Below are positions 47,617 to 58,051 of a DNA stretch of 64,000 bases, piece by piece. Origin of the DNA: Astrocystis sublimbata (taxonomy: Eukaryota; Ascomycota; Sordariomycetes; Xylariales; Xylariaceae); contig JAJNNY010000032.1 of the NCBI GenBank assembly GCA_022453515.1, positions 186,001 to 250,000 on the forward strand. The letters are read 5' to 3'. The position numbers were made by a program, and so were the translations under genes. The stretch's first letter is position 1; every line of letters begins with the position of its first letter. The notes under the pieces were generated by a model. That model made no database searches, was not told the origin of the DNA, and was given only the letters and a program-made list of their open reading frames with translations.

Positions 47617-48978
47617 ATGCTCGACGAAAATCTACCAACCTTCTACTTCAGACAGCCCTCAGACGACCCTCTGTCCACGACATTGTACTTCACTCGGAAC
47701 GGTTCGGAGCCCGCTGCCGAATACACCCTACAGAGGCTCAACCCGAGTCTGCCCCAAGCCAGAAATAAATATGCATTGGCACTGGGCGACGCCAACGCCC
47801 GAGGCATCATCTATGCTGAAGTCCTGGTAGAGCCGGAATTCACCCAGCCAACACTCTCGGCCGCCGAGATACGCGCTCACAATGGCGCTCCCCCACCTCC
47901 CGCGCCCATAGTACCCGAAGGCTTCACCGTCCAGCTGTACGACCCCGACCAGCAGGTCATTATCCGAGGAGAGAAGAGTATGTGGATGGGCAAAGAGTCT
48001 TTCGAGTTCGAGATCCCCCAACAGACCTTTCGCGTGCCGTCCACCTCCCAGCTCGATCGCCAGCAGAACGACCCTGTCGCGAACAGCAATACACCCAAGA
48101 TCATGTTCAAATGGAAGCGTGAAAGCAAATTCAGCAGAGATATGACTTGCTACATGACAGGCCGGTCGGTCGGTGGCAAGAAGAGCAAGGAACCAGACAT
48201 TACCATCGCCTTATACAAGCATGGGAGAGAGACATCCGTCACCGTCTACGAGCCCAACTTACAGAGGGTTGAAATAGAAGATCGCAAAGGTCTCGAGATA
48301 GTTCTGCTACTAGGTGCAGAAGTGATCCGTGACATCTACCTAGCACCTGGTCGAGACACCTTCAATGTCTCCGGAGCGCCACCGAGCAAACGCAAAAACT
48401 CCAACCTCAGACCCTTGACCAACTCCCCGGGTTCCCCCAAACCCGATTCTTATGTTATGAGCTCAGGCATTGGCGTCCCGCCCCCTGCGAAAGTGAGCTC
48501 GCCCATAATACAGCAGCAGTCGACCTCGCCGCAAGTTACACAGAATCACGATCCCGACCGTGAAAAGCGGGAGAAAGCCGAACAGAAGAGAATTCAAAAG
48601 ATGCTCGAGGACGAGGAAAAAGAACGACGGAGGCGCGACGCCGAGGTAGAGAAGGAAACCGAAAGGTTGAGGAGAGAGTTCGGCATGGCAGGGCAAGACT
48701 ACGGACCGAGGCCGAATCTCCCTCCACGCCCGGGTGGTCCAAATGCCGAGGCAGGTCCCAGCCGTCCTTATCTACATCTGCAGACCCCAGCTCCGCCGCC
48801 GAGACCTATGAGCACCGGGCCAAGCCCGTCGGCCGGCGCCGGACACAGCAGTTGGTTCTCCGGCCCTGGTGTAGGTCCCGGTATGGCACCTCTTGGGGGA
48901 TTCTTGGGTAAGCCTGGACGGCGGAGAGGCGGGAGCGGAGATGGCAAGCTTTTTAAGAAAAAGAGCACATTTTTCTAG
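47617..48978 (+). CDS. Conserved fungal protein of unknown function
   Basis: I do not recognise a named family. One exon encodes 453 residues. The first 250 residues look like a folded, mostly beta domain (PTFYFRQPSDDPLSTTLYFT; FTVQLYDPDQQVIIRGEKSM; PKIMFKWKRESKFSRDMTCY; LEIVLLLGAEVIRDIYL). The rest is disordered. A charged coiled coil at about 310-350 (EKREKAEQKRIQKMLEDEEK and following) leads to a proline/glycine-rich tail ending in a basic patch (GKPGRRRGG...KLFKKKSTFF). No signal peptide or transmembrane segment is seen. Codon use and length support a real gene; it could be a phosphotransfer or adaptor protein, but nothing specific points there. Confidence 0.75.
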   Translation: MLDENLPTFYFRQPSDDPLSTTLYFTRNGSEPAAEYTLQRLNPSLPQARNKYALALGDANARGIIYAEVLVEPEFTQPTLSAAEIRAHNGAPPPPAPIVPEGFTVQLYDPDQQVIIRGEKSMWMGKESFEFEIPQQTFRVPSTSQLDRQQNDPVANSNTPKIMFKWKRESKFSRDMTCYMTGRSVGGKKSKEPDITIALYKHGRETSVTVYEPNLQRVEIEDRKGLEIVLLLGAEVIRDIYLAPGRDTFNVSGAPPSKRKNSNLRPLTNSPGSPKPDSYVMSSGIGVPPPAKVSSPIIQQQSTSPQVTQNHDPDREKREKAEQKRIQKMLEDEEKERRRRDAEVEKETERLRREFGMAGQDYGPRPNLPPRPGGPNAEAGPSRPYLHLQTPAPPPRPMSTGPSPSAGAGHSSWFSGPGVGPGMAPLGGFLGKPGRRRGGSGDGKLFKKKSTFF

Positions 48979-50087
48979 GAGAAGAGACAGCTCATATACA
49001 AGTAGGAGACTCAAGAGCAATAAATAGTCTTATCACATGAGCAGGAAAGGCAGGCGCTCGAAATCGTACTTGAGGTTAGTTGATACCCGGAATACAGACC
49101 ATTCTTTTGCTCATTATCTTGTTTCTTATGCTATCCCCTAAAGCTCTGCATGTCGGTGACTTACATCCCAGACAAGCCCGAATGTCTTGAGGTTGGATTT
49201 GAAACTGCTCATAATAGCACTCCAACATCTAACAGATATCAGAAGACAATTTCATCAGTCACACATCCCAATCCTCACACATTTACAGCACTCAATCTTC
49301 TTCTTAAAACTACTACTTGATCCTGACCACTTGATGGTATAAGCTGTGCCTTCCAATATAACTCATGAACAAGTATTCAATCTAACATCTACCCATGCAC
49401 ACTTCGAGCCGCAGCTCATCGCCACATTGTGCATTGTCATAAACGCCAACCTCATCAACTCCCGAGGTCAATGTCTAGTCGAAACCACGGTTAGGCTAGG
49501 TCAAAGTCTGGTTTGGCAAGTGGCTGACAGATTTCCAATATCTTGTCGTCACGGCTTCACTCCTTTCCCGCTTCCACTGTTCATCACACCGTCAACACTC
49601 ACCCAATCTTCTACTACTTCACAGTAATATCTCATCACAACTTCCATGACATGAATATCTGATATCAACTGGCTCTACTGATCCTGCCAACTCTTTTTTT
49701 CATCGAGGTTCAATACTTACGAGGAAGTGACGTTCAAGAAGCTTCACCATCTCTAGAAAGCCACGTACGTTCCCAACTCATACATCCTACTTGCAACCCA
49801 CACCCCAGATATCTCATCGATCACGCCATACCATCATACATCTAAGCATCTAATATCATCCTGACTTGCTGCTTACTTGCTTCAACGTAGCACCTCTTAT
49901 AATATCGAAGAGTGCTTCCCAGGTCTGCCACTTACACGCTCGCGCTCCTGCTACTGACTCACATCACACAGCTTCATTTCACATTTCACGACTTCCCAAT
50001 CGCTACAGAACGCAAATACTTACCTAATCTACTACCCTACTCCTCATCATCATAATCATCATAATCATTCATTACAATTCATCGACC
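48979..50087. other. Intergenic region upstream of the BRCT-WGR gene
   Basis: 1.1 kb rich in CT and AC, probably containing the long leader of the BRCT-WGR gene. An ATAATCATC-type repeat lies at about 50051-50070 just before its ATG. No gene is supported. Confidence 0.5.
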
Positions 50088-52519
50088 ATGACGCTGGACC
50101 GCCCCTTCCCAGCCCCCGAGGACCGCGTGTCCTCCAAGCCCAAGGCCAACAGCAGCAAGCTCTGGGGCACCTGGCTCAGCGGCTGCGTCGTGGCCATCGC
50201 CGACAAACTCGACGAGGACGAGTGGCGGTCCGAGAAGGTCCGGGCCTGGGTCGAGGGCTGGGGCGGCAGGTTCTTGTCCGACATGGACGACAGCGTCACC
50301 CATCTGCTGTGCACCGAGGAAAAGTTCAAGAAGAAGATCCTGCACGTCCAGAAGGCGCTTAAGAACAAGGGCACCAAGATTGTGATGAATGATTGGCTCG
50401 AGGATTCAAGTGAGTTTTTCTTTTTCTATTCTCTTTTTTCTAGTTCTCTGGGGCACTGTACCAATGATAACTCAATAAAACTCTAGTTAACAAGAAGGCC
50501 GTCCTGAGGTCCTTGCCTTACCAGCTCGACGAGAAGGCCAAGAAGGAGGCGGCCAAGGAGCGCAAGGCTAAGAAGAATGCGCAATGCGCGCAGAACGCAC
50601 TTGATTATGTCGACGAAAGTAAGTCTTTACTATTTCTCAAAATTTATTCCATCTTTTCAAAAAGGCAAGAGAGAAAAAAAGACGGATCTCTAAGAGAGTG
50701 CTTGGAATATCATTATATCAAGCGAGACAACAGGGTTCGCTAACACGATACAACTCAACTCGAATAGGATTCTGGCATGTGTACAGCGACACAACGTATT
50801 TCCGATACCAGGTCGAACTCAAGCGCAATGACCCGGAGAGCGGCAATGTCGGCGAAAAACATCTTTTGACGGTATGTTACAATCATGATCTCACAATCCA
50901 TTCGATTGACAATTGATCGCTAACCTTTTCCACGCGATTCAAGCTCTGGCAAAGCAACCCAAAGCCCATGAACTATCTTTGCACCACCATTTTCACGAAG
51001 AGGTTCAAGCCAGCCATTCGTCAGCAGCTCAACGAGTCGCCCGTCGACCTGGCGGAAGGCCTCAAGATGTTCGAGGCCTTCTTCAAGAAGAGGACTGGCA
51101 TCAGTTGGGACGATCGTATTGAGAAGATGGGCACGACGGGTCCGCACTTGTATCAGTATCAGCCACCTGTAAGTGAATTTTTCTCTTTTTTTTATTTGCT
51201 TCTTGGTGCGTGCCATGAAATGTAATTCAATTACATCTAACATTTACATGAAAAGAGCGGCGGCAAGCCATTGGGCCTGATCAAGGGTCGCCCGGCATCG
51301 ATCTTTGGCAATAAACGCAGCGCCGACTCGCTCGACACTCTTGACCATGCGGACAAAAAGGAAGAACAGGTCGACCACAGTCCAATTCACACTAATGGCG
51401 CGGAGCGCCCTGCTAAAAGACCTCGTCTTGAAGCTGTGGAAGAAACTCATGTCGCCGATCACAACGGCCATGACTCTGGCTATGAATCCGAGGCGGATGC
51501 TCAGGGTGTCCAGCCTTTCGCCGAGATCCTTGCCGACGAAGCTCCCAATGAAGCCCAAGACCTGCCAGACATCAATGATGTTGTCGACGAAGCTTTGGCG
51601 GCGATCGAGAATCTCAGTGATGGACAGCCAGACAACGACGCAGCGGACGACGACAACCATGCGCCGGAGTCTGTCGTTGCGTACAATGAGACAGATGCCA
51701 CGCCCTATCATGGCGAAACAGTCGACATTGTATCACATCACGCTGGAGTTCATGGCGAGGAAGCGGAAAGGGGCGGGATCCTACCCCCTGGAATGAACTA
51801 CGACGGGGCATGCTCTGATGATCAAGAGGGGGGAGAGGGAGAGGACATGGGAGAGGAAGAGGGAGAGCAAGAAGTGATAGTGATAAGCGACGATGAAGAG
51901 GAGGAGGAGGAAAAACAAGAAGAACAAGAAGAGGTGGCGGCAGATGTTGACGACGACATCGATGAATCCAAGGACGACGAAGCCAGGGACGATGAAGCCG
52001 AGGACAAACAAACCGGGGACGAGGAAGCAGGAGACGAGCAAGTCGGGGACGATGAAGCCGGGGACGATGATGAAGCCAACGACGAAGAAACCAACGACGA
52101 CGAACCCCTCGAGAACACAGAAGAAGAAGCCGCCGCCATGGACTCTCTGTACGATGAAATCCAGCACCGAGATTTCCAGCGCCTCCTCCTCCACTTCTTC
52201 CTCTACTACTCTTTCTTTCTCAGAAGACGCAGACGACGGCCCCCCAGCCATCAAATACGCCCCAGACGACTACTCGCTCGCAGCGATCCACGCGCGCCGC
52301 CTGTCGCGCTGGTCCGTGGCCAAGGCGCAGGAGATCTTCGACGAGGGCCGGCGCGGCGTCGTCCTCGTGCCCGACAGCCAGGGCTTCCTCATCGATCGCG
52401 TGTGCGCGAAGTTGGACGCTTGTAGAAGGCGCCTGAGGATGGCGAATGAGAGATTGGAGAGAGAGGAGAGAGAGGATGAGAGGAGGACTCTCGTGATAGC
52501 AGTGGAGATGAAGATGTGA
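50088..52519 (+). CDS. BRCT-WGR domain protein with reading-frame break
   Basis: A probable nuclear DNA-damage or chromatin protein combining a BRCT domain with a WGR domain, but with no PARP catalytic domain. Exons 50088-50409, 50487-50618, 50768-50871, 50944-51168 and from 51256 onward are in phase. BRCT spans about 25-110 (LSGCVVAIADK; VTHLLCTEEKFKKKILHVQK; KIVMNDWLEDS). WGR spans about 153-255 (RFWHVYSDTTYFRYQVEL; NYLCTTIFTK; FKKRTGISWDDR). An acidic low-complexity region follows. In that frame the protein then degenerates, while the +1 frame gives a convincing C-terminus (KYAPDDYSLAAIHARRLSRW; GVVLVPDSQGFLIDRVCAKL) ending at a stop at 52517-52519. The only attractive intron (52149-52223, pyrimidine-rich with CAG) keeps the wrong frame. 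A one-base indel, real or technical, near 52100-52220 is the likeliest explanation. Confidence 0.75.
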
Positions 52520-53222
52520 AAGCTGGAGACAAGAGAGGATGGGTTGAGGATGGTGGTGATGGACAAGAGGAGGTGGAAGGGAATGGGGAAGAAGAGGGAC
52601 CAGTTCGCAAACGAGTCTGTTTTGCGTTGGATGATCGTGTGGATTTCTAGGCGCTGATGCGGCGCTTGGTTGGCGTCGTCGTCGTTGTTGTTGGTGTCGG
52701 TATCGACGACGAGAACTCGCTCGGTTGGTGAGTGAGTGAGTGAGTAAGTCTCCTTTTACATCTGCGATGATTCTACCCCTATTTCCCCCAGAAGGTTTAT
52801 TTGGAGAGGCTGCCTTACCCCCCTATCCACAGACCCGACGAAAGCTTGCTTGGTGATCAAAACAAGCTCAGAAAGCTTTTGCTTTCATACGTATGCATGC
52901 GCGTTGCATTTTTCGTCATCTGTTTTGTTGGTTCATGTACCTATCTATATCAGAAAACCTACCTAGTATTTGCGATGCGTTATAAATTCGATGCCTTATC
53001 ACCTGCTACCATTATTTTCTATACACGAAGGTATCGATCGTCTCGTCATTTCGTAAATCATACCGTACCTTTCTAAATAAACAGACAATGAATGCTACAC
53101 GCTAAGCCGACATTTCCTATTTACATCATCATCTCCTGTCCCCTTATCACCAGCCTCAGGCCTAACCACCATCCACACGTTTCCCACCCAAGTTTCCCCT
53201 CTCTCTCTCATCACACCAACAC
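52520..53222. other. Convergent intergenic region
   Basis: About 700 bases between the BRCT-WGR and USE1 3' ends. A GAGT microsatellite lies near 52729-52744. No gene is supported. Confidence 0.5.
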
Positions 53223-54449
53223 CTAAAACCTCAACTTAGGAAACACAAAAACCAATATCACCGCAAAGACGGCGAGCCCCGCAATCCACAGGTACAGTAT
53301 CATGCGGCCCCACCACCCCTTCCCCTCGGTAAGTTTTCTAAGACTCCCCATGCGGCCCGAGACGCCCTCGAGGCTGCGCTCGCTCTTATCAAGCCCCTTG
53401 GTGGCGCCGGCCAGCACGTCCTGGTCCTCCTGCAGCGCCGAGGAAAAGGCGTTCGTGGAGGCCTTCAGGGCCTTTGCCATAGCCACCATGGACTCCGTCA
53501 GCTTGTCCTGCTCCGCGCGGTGGTGGTCGAGGATCGCCTCGGCTGTCGCGGTGGTTGTGGTCATGGCGGTCGTGGAGGAGGACTTGGTGGCGGCGTCGCC
53601 GAGGAGTTGGGAGCGCAGGGCGTTGGTGGAGTTTGATGTTGATGTGGCGGTGTCGGTCGTGTTGGGTGCTTCTTGGGTTGCGGTTGCGGCTGCGCTTCCG
53701 CGCGGACGGAGGGTGGAGGATGTCGTGGTTTCTCTTTGCTGTTGCTCGTATGACTGTGATTGAGATTGAGATTGAGATTGAGATTGTGATTGCGCTTGCG
53801 CTTGTGTCGATGAAGTATTATTCACCGGTGCGTTTGTATACGACGGCGGTTCCGGCTGCGTGAAGCTCGAATCGTCCCCCGGCCTCGCACCCTCGCCCCT
53901 ATCATCGTCTTGCCCATGACTCATATCATCGCCAAAATGCGCACTGGACCTCGACTCTGAACTCTGACTCGGCGTCGGGATGAAATCCCCCAGCAGATCC
54001 TCCCCCTCGTCACTGTCGTCCTCATCGCTATCTATGCTGATGTCCTCGAGCTCTCTCAGCCTCTCGACAAGCTGTTCGAAGATCAACCGTTTGCGATTCA
54101 GGTCGGCCTGCATGTCCTGCCGCCGGGCGTGGATCTTGATGGCCAAGGCATCTTGCTCGAGCTTGGTGAGGAGGGTGCGGGCGTATTCGAGATTCTGTGA
54201 CCGTGTCAGACTAGATAGACCAAGTACTTCGGCCTCCCGCCGCAGGGTAGTAAACAGCAGGGCGCAGCCACTTACGATACCGGCTTTGTTGCGCTCATGC
54301 TCACTCGTGCGCAGTCTCCGCTCACGGTCGACGTCGGCATGCAGGATGCTCTGCTGCAGGCGGTCGAGGAGGCGGGTCAGGTCCGTCAACGAGTCCGGGT
54401 TGGAGACGGTTCTCCGCGGCGTGACGGGGCCGTGTGTAAGTCGTGCCAT
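53223..54449 (-). CDS. USE1: USE1-like ER SNARE protein
   Basis: A tail-anchored SNARE for Golgi-to-ER retrograde vesicle fusion (Use1/Slt1 family). Two exons, 54449-54276 and 54194-53223, give 381 residues. The intron (54275-54195) is 81 nt with no in-frame stop, so its retention would insert 27 residues instead of truncating. The N-terminal helical part includes NLEYARTLLTKLEQDALAIK. A long low-complexity middle (about 150-260) contains a QSQSQS run encoded by a GATTGA-type repeat. The SNARE motif region begins near LDHHRAEQDKLTESMVAMAK and continues to LDKSERSLEGVSGRMGSL. A C-terminal membrane anchor, ILYLWIAGLAVFAVILVFVF, is followed by only PKLRF. The middle is much longer than in yeast Use1. 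Confidence 0.82.
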   Translation of the reverse strand: MARLTHGPVTPRRTVSNPDSLTDLTRLLDRLQQSILHADVDRERRLRTSEHERNKAGIVSGCALLFTTLRREAEVLGLSSLTRSQNLEYARTLLTKLEQDALAIKIHARRQDMQADLNRKRLIFEQLVERLRELEDISIDSDEDDSDEGEDLLGDFIPTPSQSSESRSSAHFGDDMSHGQDDDRGEGARPGDDSSFTQPEPPSYTNAPVNNTSSTQAQAQSQSQSQSQSQSQSYEQQQRETTTSSTLRPRGSAAATATQEAPNTTDTATSTSNSTNALRSQLLGDAATKSSSTTAMTTTTATAEAILDHHRAEQDKLTESMVAMAKALKASTNAFSSALQEDQDVLAGATKGLDKSERSLEGVSGRMGSLRKLTEGKGWWGRMILYLWIAGLAVFAVILVFVFPKLRF

Positions 54450-55118
54450 CGGGTGCTTGCTGTGTCGTGCTGTCTTGCGGACGCGGGGAATTAGGCAAGA
54501 CACAGGGGATGGCGACTTGGTTGTATTGTGTTAGAGTTGAGGTTCAGGGTGACGTGTCGTGGTAATGCCTCGAGTAGTAGTTTTTGAGATTGAAACATGC
54601 GTCTTTGTCAGGAGGGGCCCAAAGTCAACACGACAACCACTACCACTGACTGCACAGCGCCACGCAGCGTCCTCGGCGTCCACTCAGATTGCATCCCGTA
54701 CAGATTGCATCATGCTGTTGGCGGGGCAAGCAGCATGGGTATTAGTGGGTACATACAGGTACAGACATGCGCTAAGCCTGCTAGTGCAAGCAAGCTAAGG
54801 TCCCAATGTTTGGCCCGAGGTTTTCTATACCCGCTGGAGTAGACGTAGTATGTCTCATACAAATGCCACCGAGACCGGCCAAGTAGAAATCACATGTCAT
54901 CTACTAAGTAGGCATGATAAATCAACCAGTTAGGCAGTTCGCTAGGCAGGTAAGTCAATTCAGAGCAGAATGATATACTAAAGACGTAAGTAAGTATGCA
55001 ACAATTAATCTCGCTGAGTGAATCGCCTGAACACCCTAACCCTAACCCTAGACCACAGAGCCATCCATCCATGCATACCTAAAAAAGCAACCAGCCGAGC
55101 CGAGCCAATGCTCTTTCC
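54450..55118. other. Intergenic region with interstitial telomere-like repeat
   Basis: About 670 bases between the USE1 start and the DCP2 3' end. It contains 17 bases of CCCTAA repeats (55034-55050). No gene is supported. Confidence 0.5.
55034..55050. repeat. Interstitial telomere-like CCCTAA repeat
   Basis: Nearly three perfect CCCTAA units, the usual fungal telomere repeat, lie just past the DCP2 stop codon in its likely 3' UTR. This is too short to be a fused chromosome end; it may be a telobox-like protein-binding site or a double-strand-break repair scar. Confidence 0.7.
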
Positions 55119-58051
55119 TCAACCCTTTGCATTATGCGACGCATTCTCCAAGAAACCGAGCAAGAAGTTCCTATCCGCAGATGACAGAGGCGTGCCACTG
55201 TCACGTCTTGAACCCTGCGACTGCGACTGCGACGCAAACGAGTTCAACCGAGTCCGGCCCACTGGTTTGGGACTGGTAGTAGCCCCGTGATCCGATCCGA
55301 TCGATCCCGGACCCTTGCCCTGCTGACCCTCCGCCGGCGCCTTTCCAAAGATGTTCAACAGTGCATTCCTGTGCTCCGCCGTCGAGTTCTGCCGAGGCTT
55401 GATTCTGTTGGCCAGAGGAACCGCCAAGTTCGACGACGTGTCCGGAAACTCGGCCAGAGGATTCGCCACGCTACCTTGACTGCCAGCGTACGAATAAGGT
55501 GATGGTGCCGCGTGTGAATGGCCTTGTGGGATGGCCTGTTTGGGAGACTGCAACCTCGTACTTAGGTAGTTTTGGTAAGGAGACATCTGGCCCCGCGGTG
55601 ACATCTGACCTCGAGGTGACATCTGGCCCCGTGACAGTGCTGGACTTGGCCGAGATCGCACAGGTAACTGCGTCGCACCCTCGTTCGAGTGTCGTGTCGA
55701 TGGCGCCGGACTACGAGCTGATCCTCGGCTAGGCCCACGGCGTAGCATCGAATGCGCACCAAACGGTAGGTTGTGCTCCGGGTTCCACTGTATCGGCCTG
55801 CAAGAGTTCTCCCGGCCTGCGGCCTCTAGAACCTCGGCAGTAGACGGGCCTTGTCTTACCCGCTGTTGTTGTGGCGACTCGGCCTTTCTGGGTCGAGTCA
55901 CAGCAGGGGGCATACCCTGTGGGTAAGATGCACCTTGACCATCCATCTGGCTCTGCGCTATACTGGACTGGCCGGTTTTGAATAGATCCAGCAGAGAGGC
56001 ACGGTGTTGGTCTGCCAGGGCAGGTGGTCGGTTGTTACCACTCGAGAAGGGAGGCGGCGCATTCACAGTAGAGCCAGGGAATGTAGCTGGCGGTAGGGCC
56101 GCGCCACCGTACTGGTGAGAGAATCCAGCCTCGGAAGTGGGCATACGTTGCCCTTGACCCTGGCCCTCGGTTCGGATTGGCTGCCCGTGATGACCCAGGG
56201 GTGATGGATGCGAGGCAGACTGCTGCGGCGACAGAGACGGCGGTCCCTGTCCCTTCAGTACATTCAATAGATTTGCAGAATGCGGGCCCAGCTGAGGTGC
56301 CATTCTCTCGTGACCGTGGGTAGCTTGGTGTGCATGCGTAGGGTATGTTTGGTGCGTTTGATGAATTTGATGAGTCTGATGAGTCTGATGGGGTTGATGG
56401 GGTTGATGTGCGTGCGTAGGGTGAGTTTGCTGTAAGTGTGCTTGGTGATGGCTATTGGGACGCCCATGGAAACCTTGCTGTGGGTTTGAGGAGCCAGGTT
56501 GAGCAGCGCCACCACCTGCAACGTGGGGCGTCGAGGCCGCGTCACGTAGCTCACGCAGAAGCATTTCCTTCTGGACTTGAGGCGGCAGAGGTTGCGGGTG
56601 CAGCAGCTGAACGGGCGGCTTCTCTTGCGGGGGAGCTGGCCGAAGCATTTCATTCGAGACAAAAACCTGAGGACGTGGCCTGAGCTCGGAATGTTGTTGC
56701 TGGTACGAATGCCCCGGTTCAGCATGAGGGTTGGGAGCATACGACGGAGGCATCGACGAGCCAGAGACGGGTACCCCCTGAGTCTGATAGTAGTTGTGCA
56801 AGGGCAACTGTTGAGATGTGTTCGAGGGGCCTTGCTCGTAGCGCTGGTCTGGCAGGAATCCCGTGTTGGTCGTCTTAGGATGGAGTATAGACAACAATGC
56901 CTGTGCTCCCTGTTCTGCTTGCTGATTCGATGTTGACGATGGGAGCTGGAGGCCTTGGGTGGGGGGTTTGATTTGGAGCAGTCGGTGTAACTCCTTGGTC
57001 GCACTGTCTATATTATGCGTCTGCGTGCTGAAGGAGGCAGGCCGTGGCTGCTCGTGCGATATGTTCTCATCCGTCGGAGTCTCGCCATAGGAAACTGGCG
57101 GATGCTCATGTCCCGTATAGACCGGCGTACTTTGTTGCTCATCAATCTTCTGCTGCTTCAATACCCATTGCCTTAGTTGCCCCATGAACGGTGCCACCAT
57201 GTAGAATTTGTCCTGAGACGATGTTGAAGGGCCCTGACTTTTAGCGATACCTTTCTTCTTCTTCCACGTGGGCAGGTCCGAGAGCTTATACCATTTGATG
57301 CCGCCAATCTCTTTCCGTGTGCGAGTCTCGAATATCGTATCCTCTGGGATGCCCCGAAAGACGTAAAGCCGAACCTGCTGGTCATGCATAGTGACATCAA
57401 GGGGTTGGACAGGTGCGTTCGCCTCGACCAGACCGGCGGCGCGGAGATCGTAGCCCGTCTCCTCGTAGACTTCTCGGATTGCGCAGTCCACGTCGTCCTC
57501 GTTTTTATTGATCTTTCCCCGAGGGAAACTCCAACTAGCTCCTTTCTTATACCCCCTCACTAGAACTGCAGCATCCATAGCATTGTTGAGCATGACGGCT
57601 CCTCGGACGGGGATTCGGGTCTTGTATTGCATGAACTCGTCGAAGGCTTTGAGGTGGATGTCGGCGGAAAAGGAGGCGAGAAGCGGACAATGCTGGAACA
57701 TCTTGAGGCTGAAGGTTCTTAATGACATACTAGGTAACGAGGGGTCGAGGGGCCGGATGAAATCTTCGTAGAACCATTGCGCTTCTTCAATCTGAAAACA
57801 GATGCGCGCCACTGACGAGAGGTCCTCTCGGGGGAGGTTTATGATGAACCGGACGCAGAGATCGTCCAGCCCTGCGAGTACCTGTTAGTCGAGACGCTTG
57901 CCAGTGAACGCGAGTGACCCGACCCCTCCACACGACCACGATCACGGCCAACGGCGATGGCGATGGCCGCACCGTGAATGGGTCATACCAACGCGGGGGA
58001 CCGTGCCCATGACGACTTACAATCTTCTAGGGTCATTTTGTCGTGCGCCAT
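55119..58051 (-). CDS. DCP2: mRNA decapping enzyme Dcp2
   Basis: The catalytic subunit of the mRNA decapping complex, which removes the m7G cap in the cytoplasm and P-bodies. Two exons, 58051-58021 and 57871-55119 (149-nt intron), give 927 residues. The start MAHDKMTLEDW joins to LDDLCVRFIINLPRED, the conserved N-terminal regulatory domain. Nudix motifs: SWSFPRGKINKNE at about 123-135 and the Nudix helix REVYEETGYD at about 143-152. Box B follows (WYKLSDLPTW). The C-terminal 650 residues are disordered and carry several LLxxLF-type helical leucine motifs, near 333-341, 542-550, 634-642, 845-853 and 911-920. Such motifs bind Edc3/Scd6 in yeast. A histidine/glutamine-rich tract lies at about 499-526, and RGQMSP is repeated three times at 758-775. 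Confidence 0.93.

Noticed and set aside
52149..52223. Intron candidate at the end of the BRCT-WGR acidic region
   Set aside because: It has good borders but a length divisible by three, so it does not bring the real C-terminal segment into frame.
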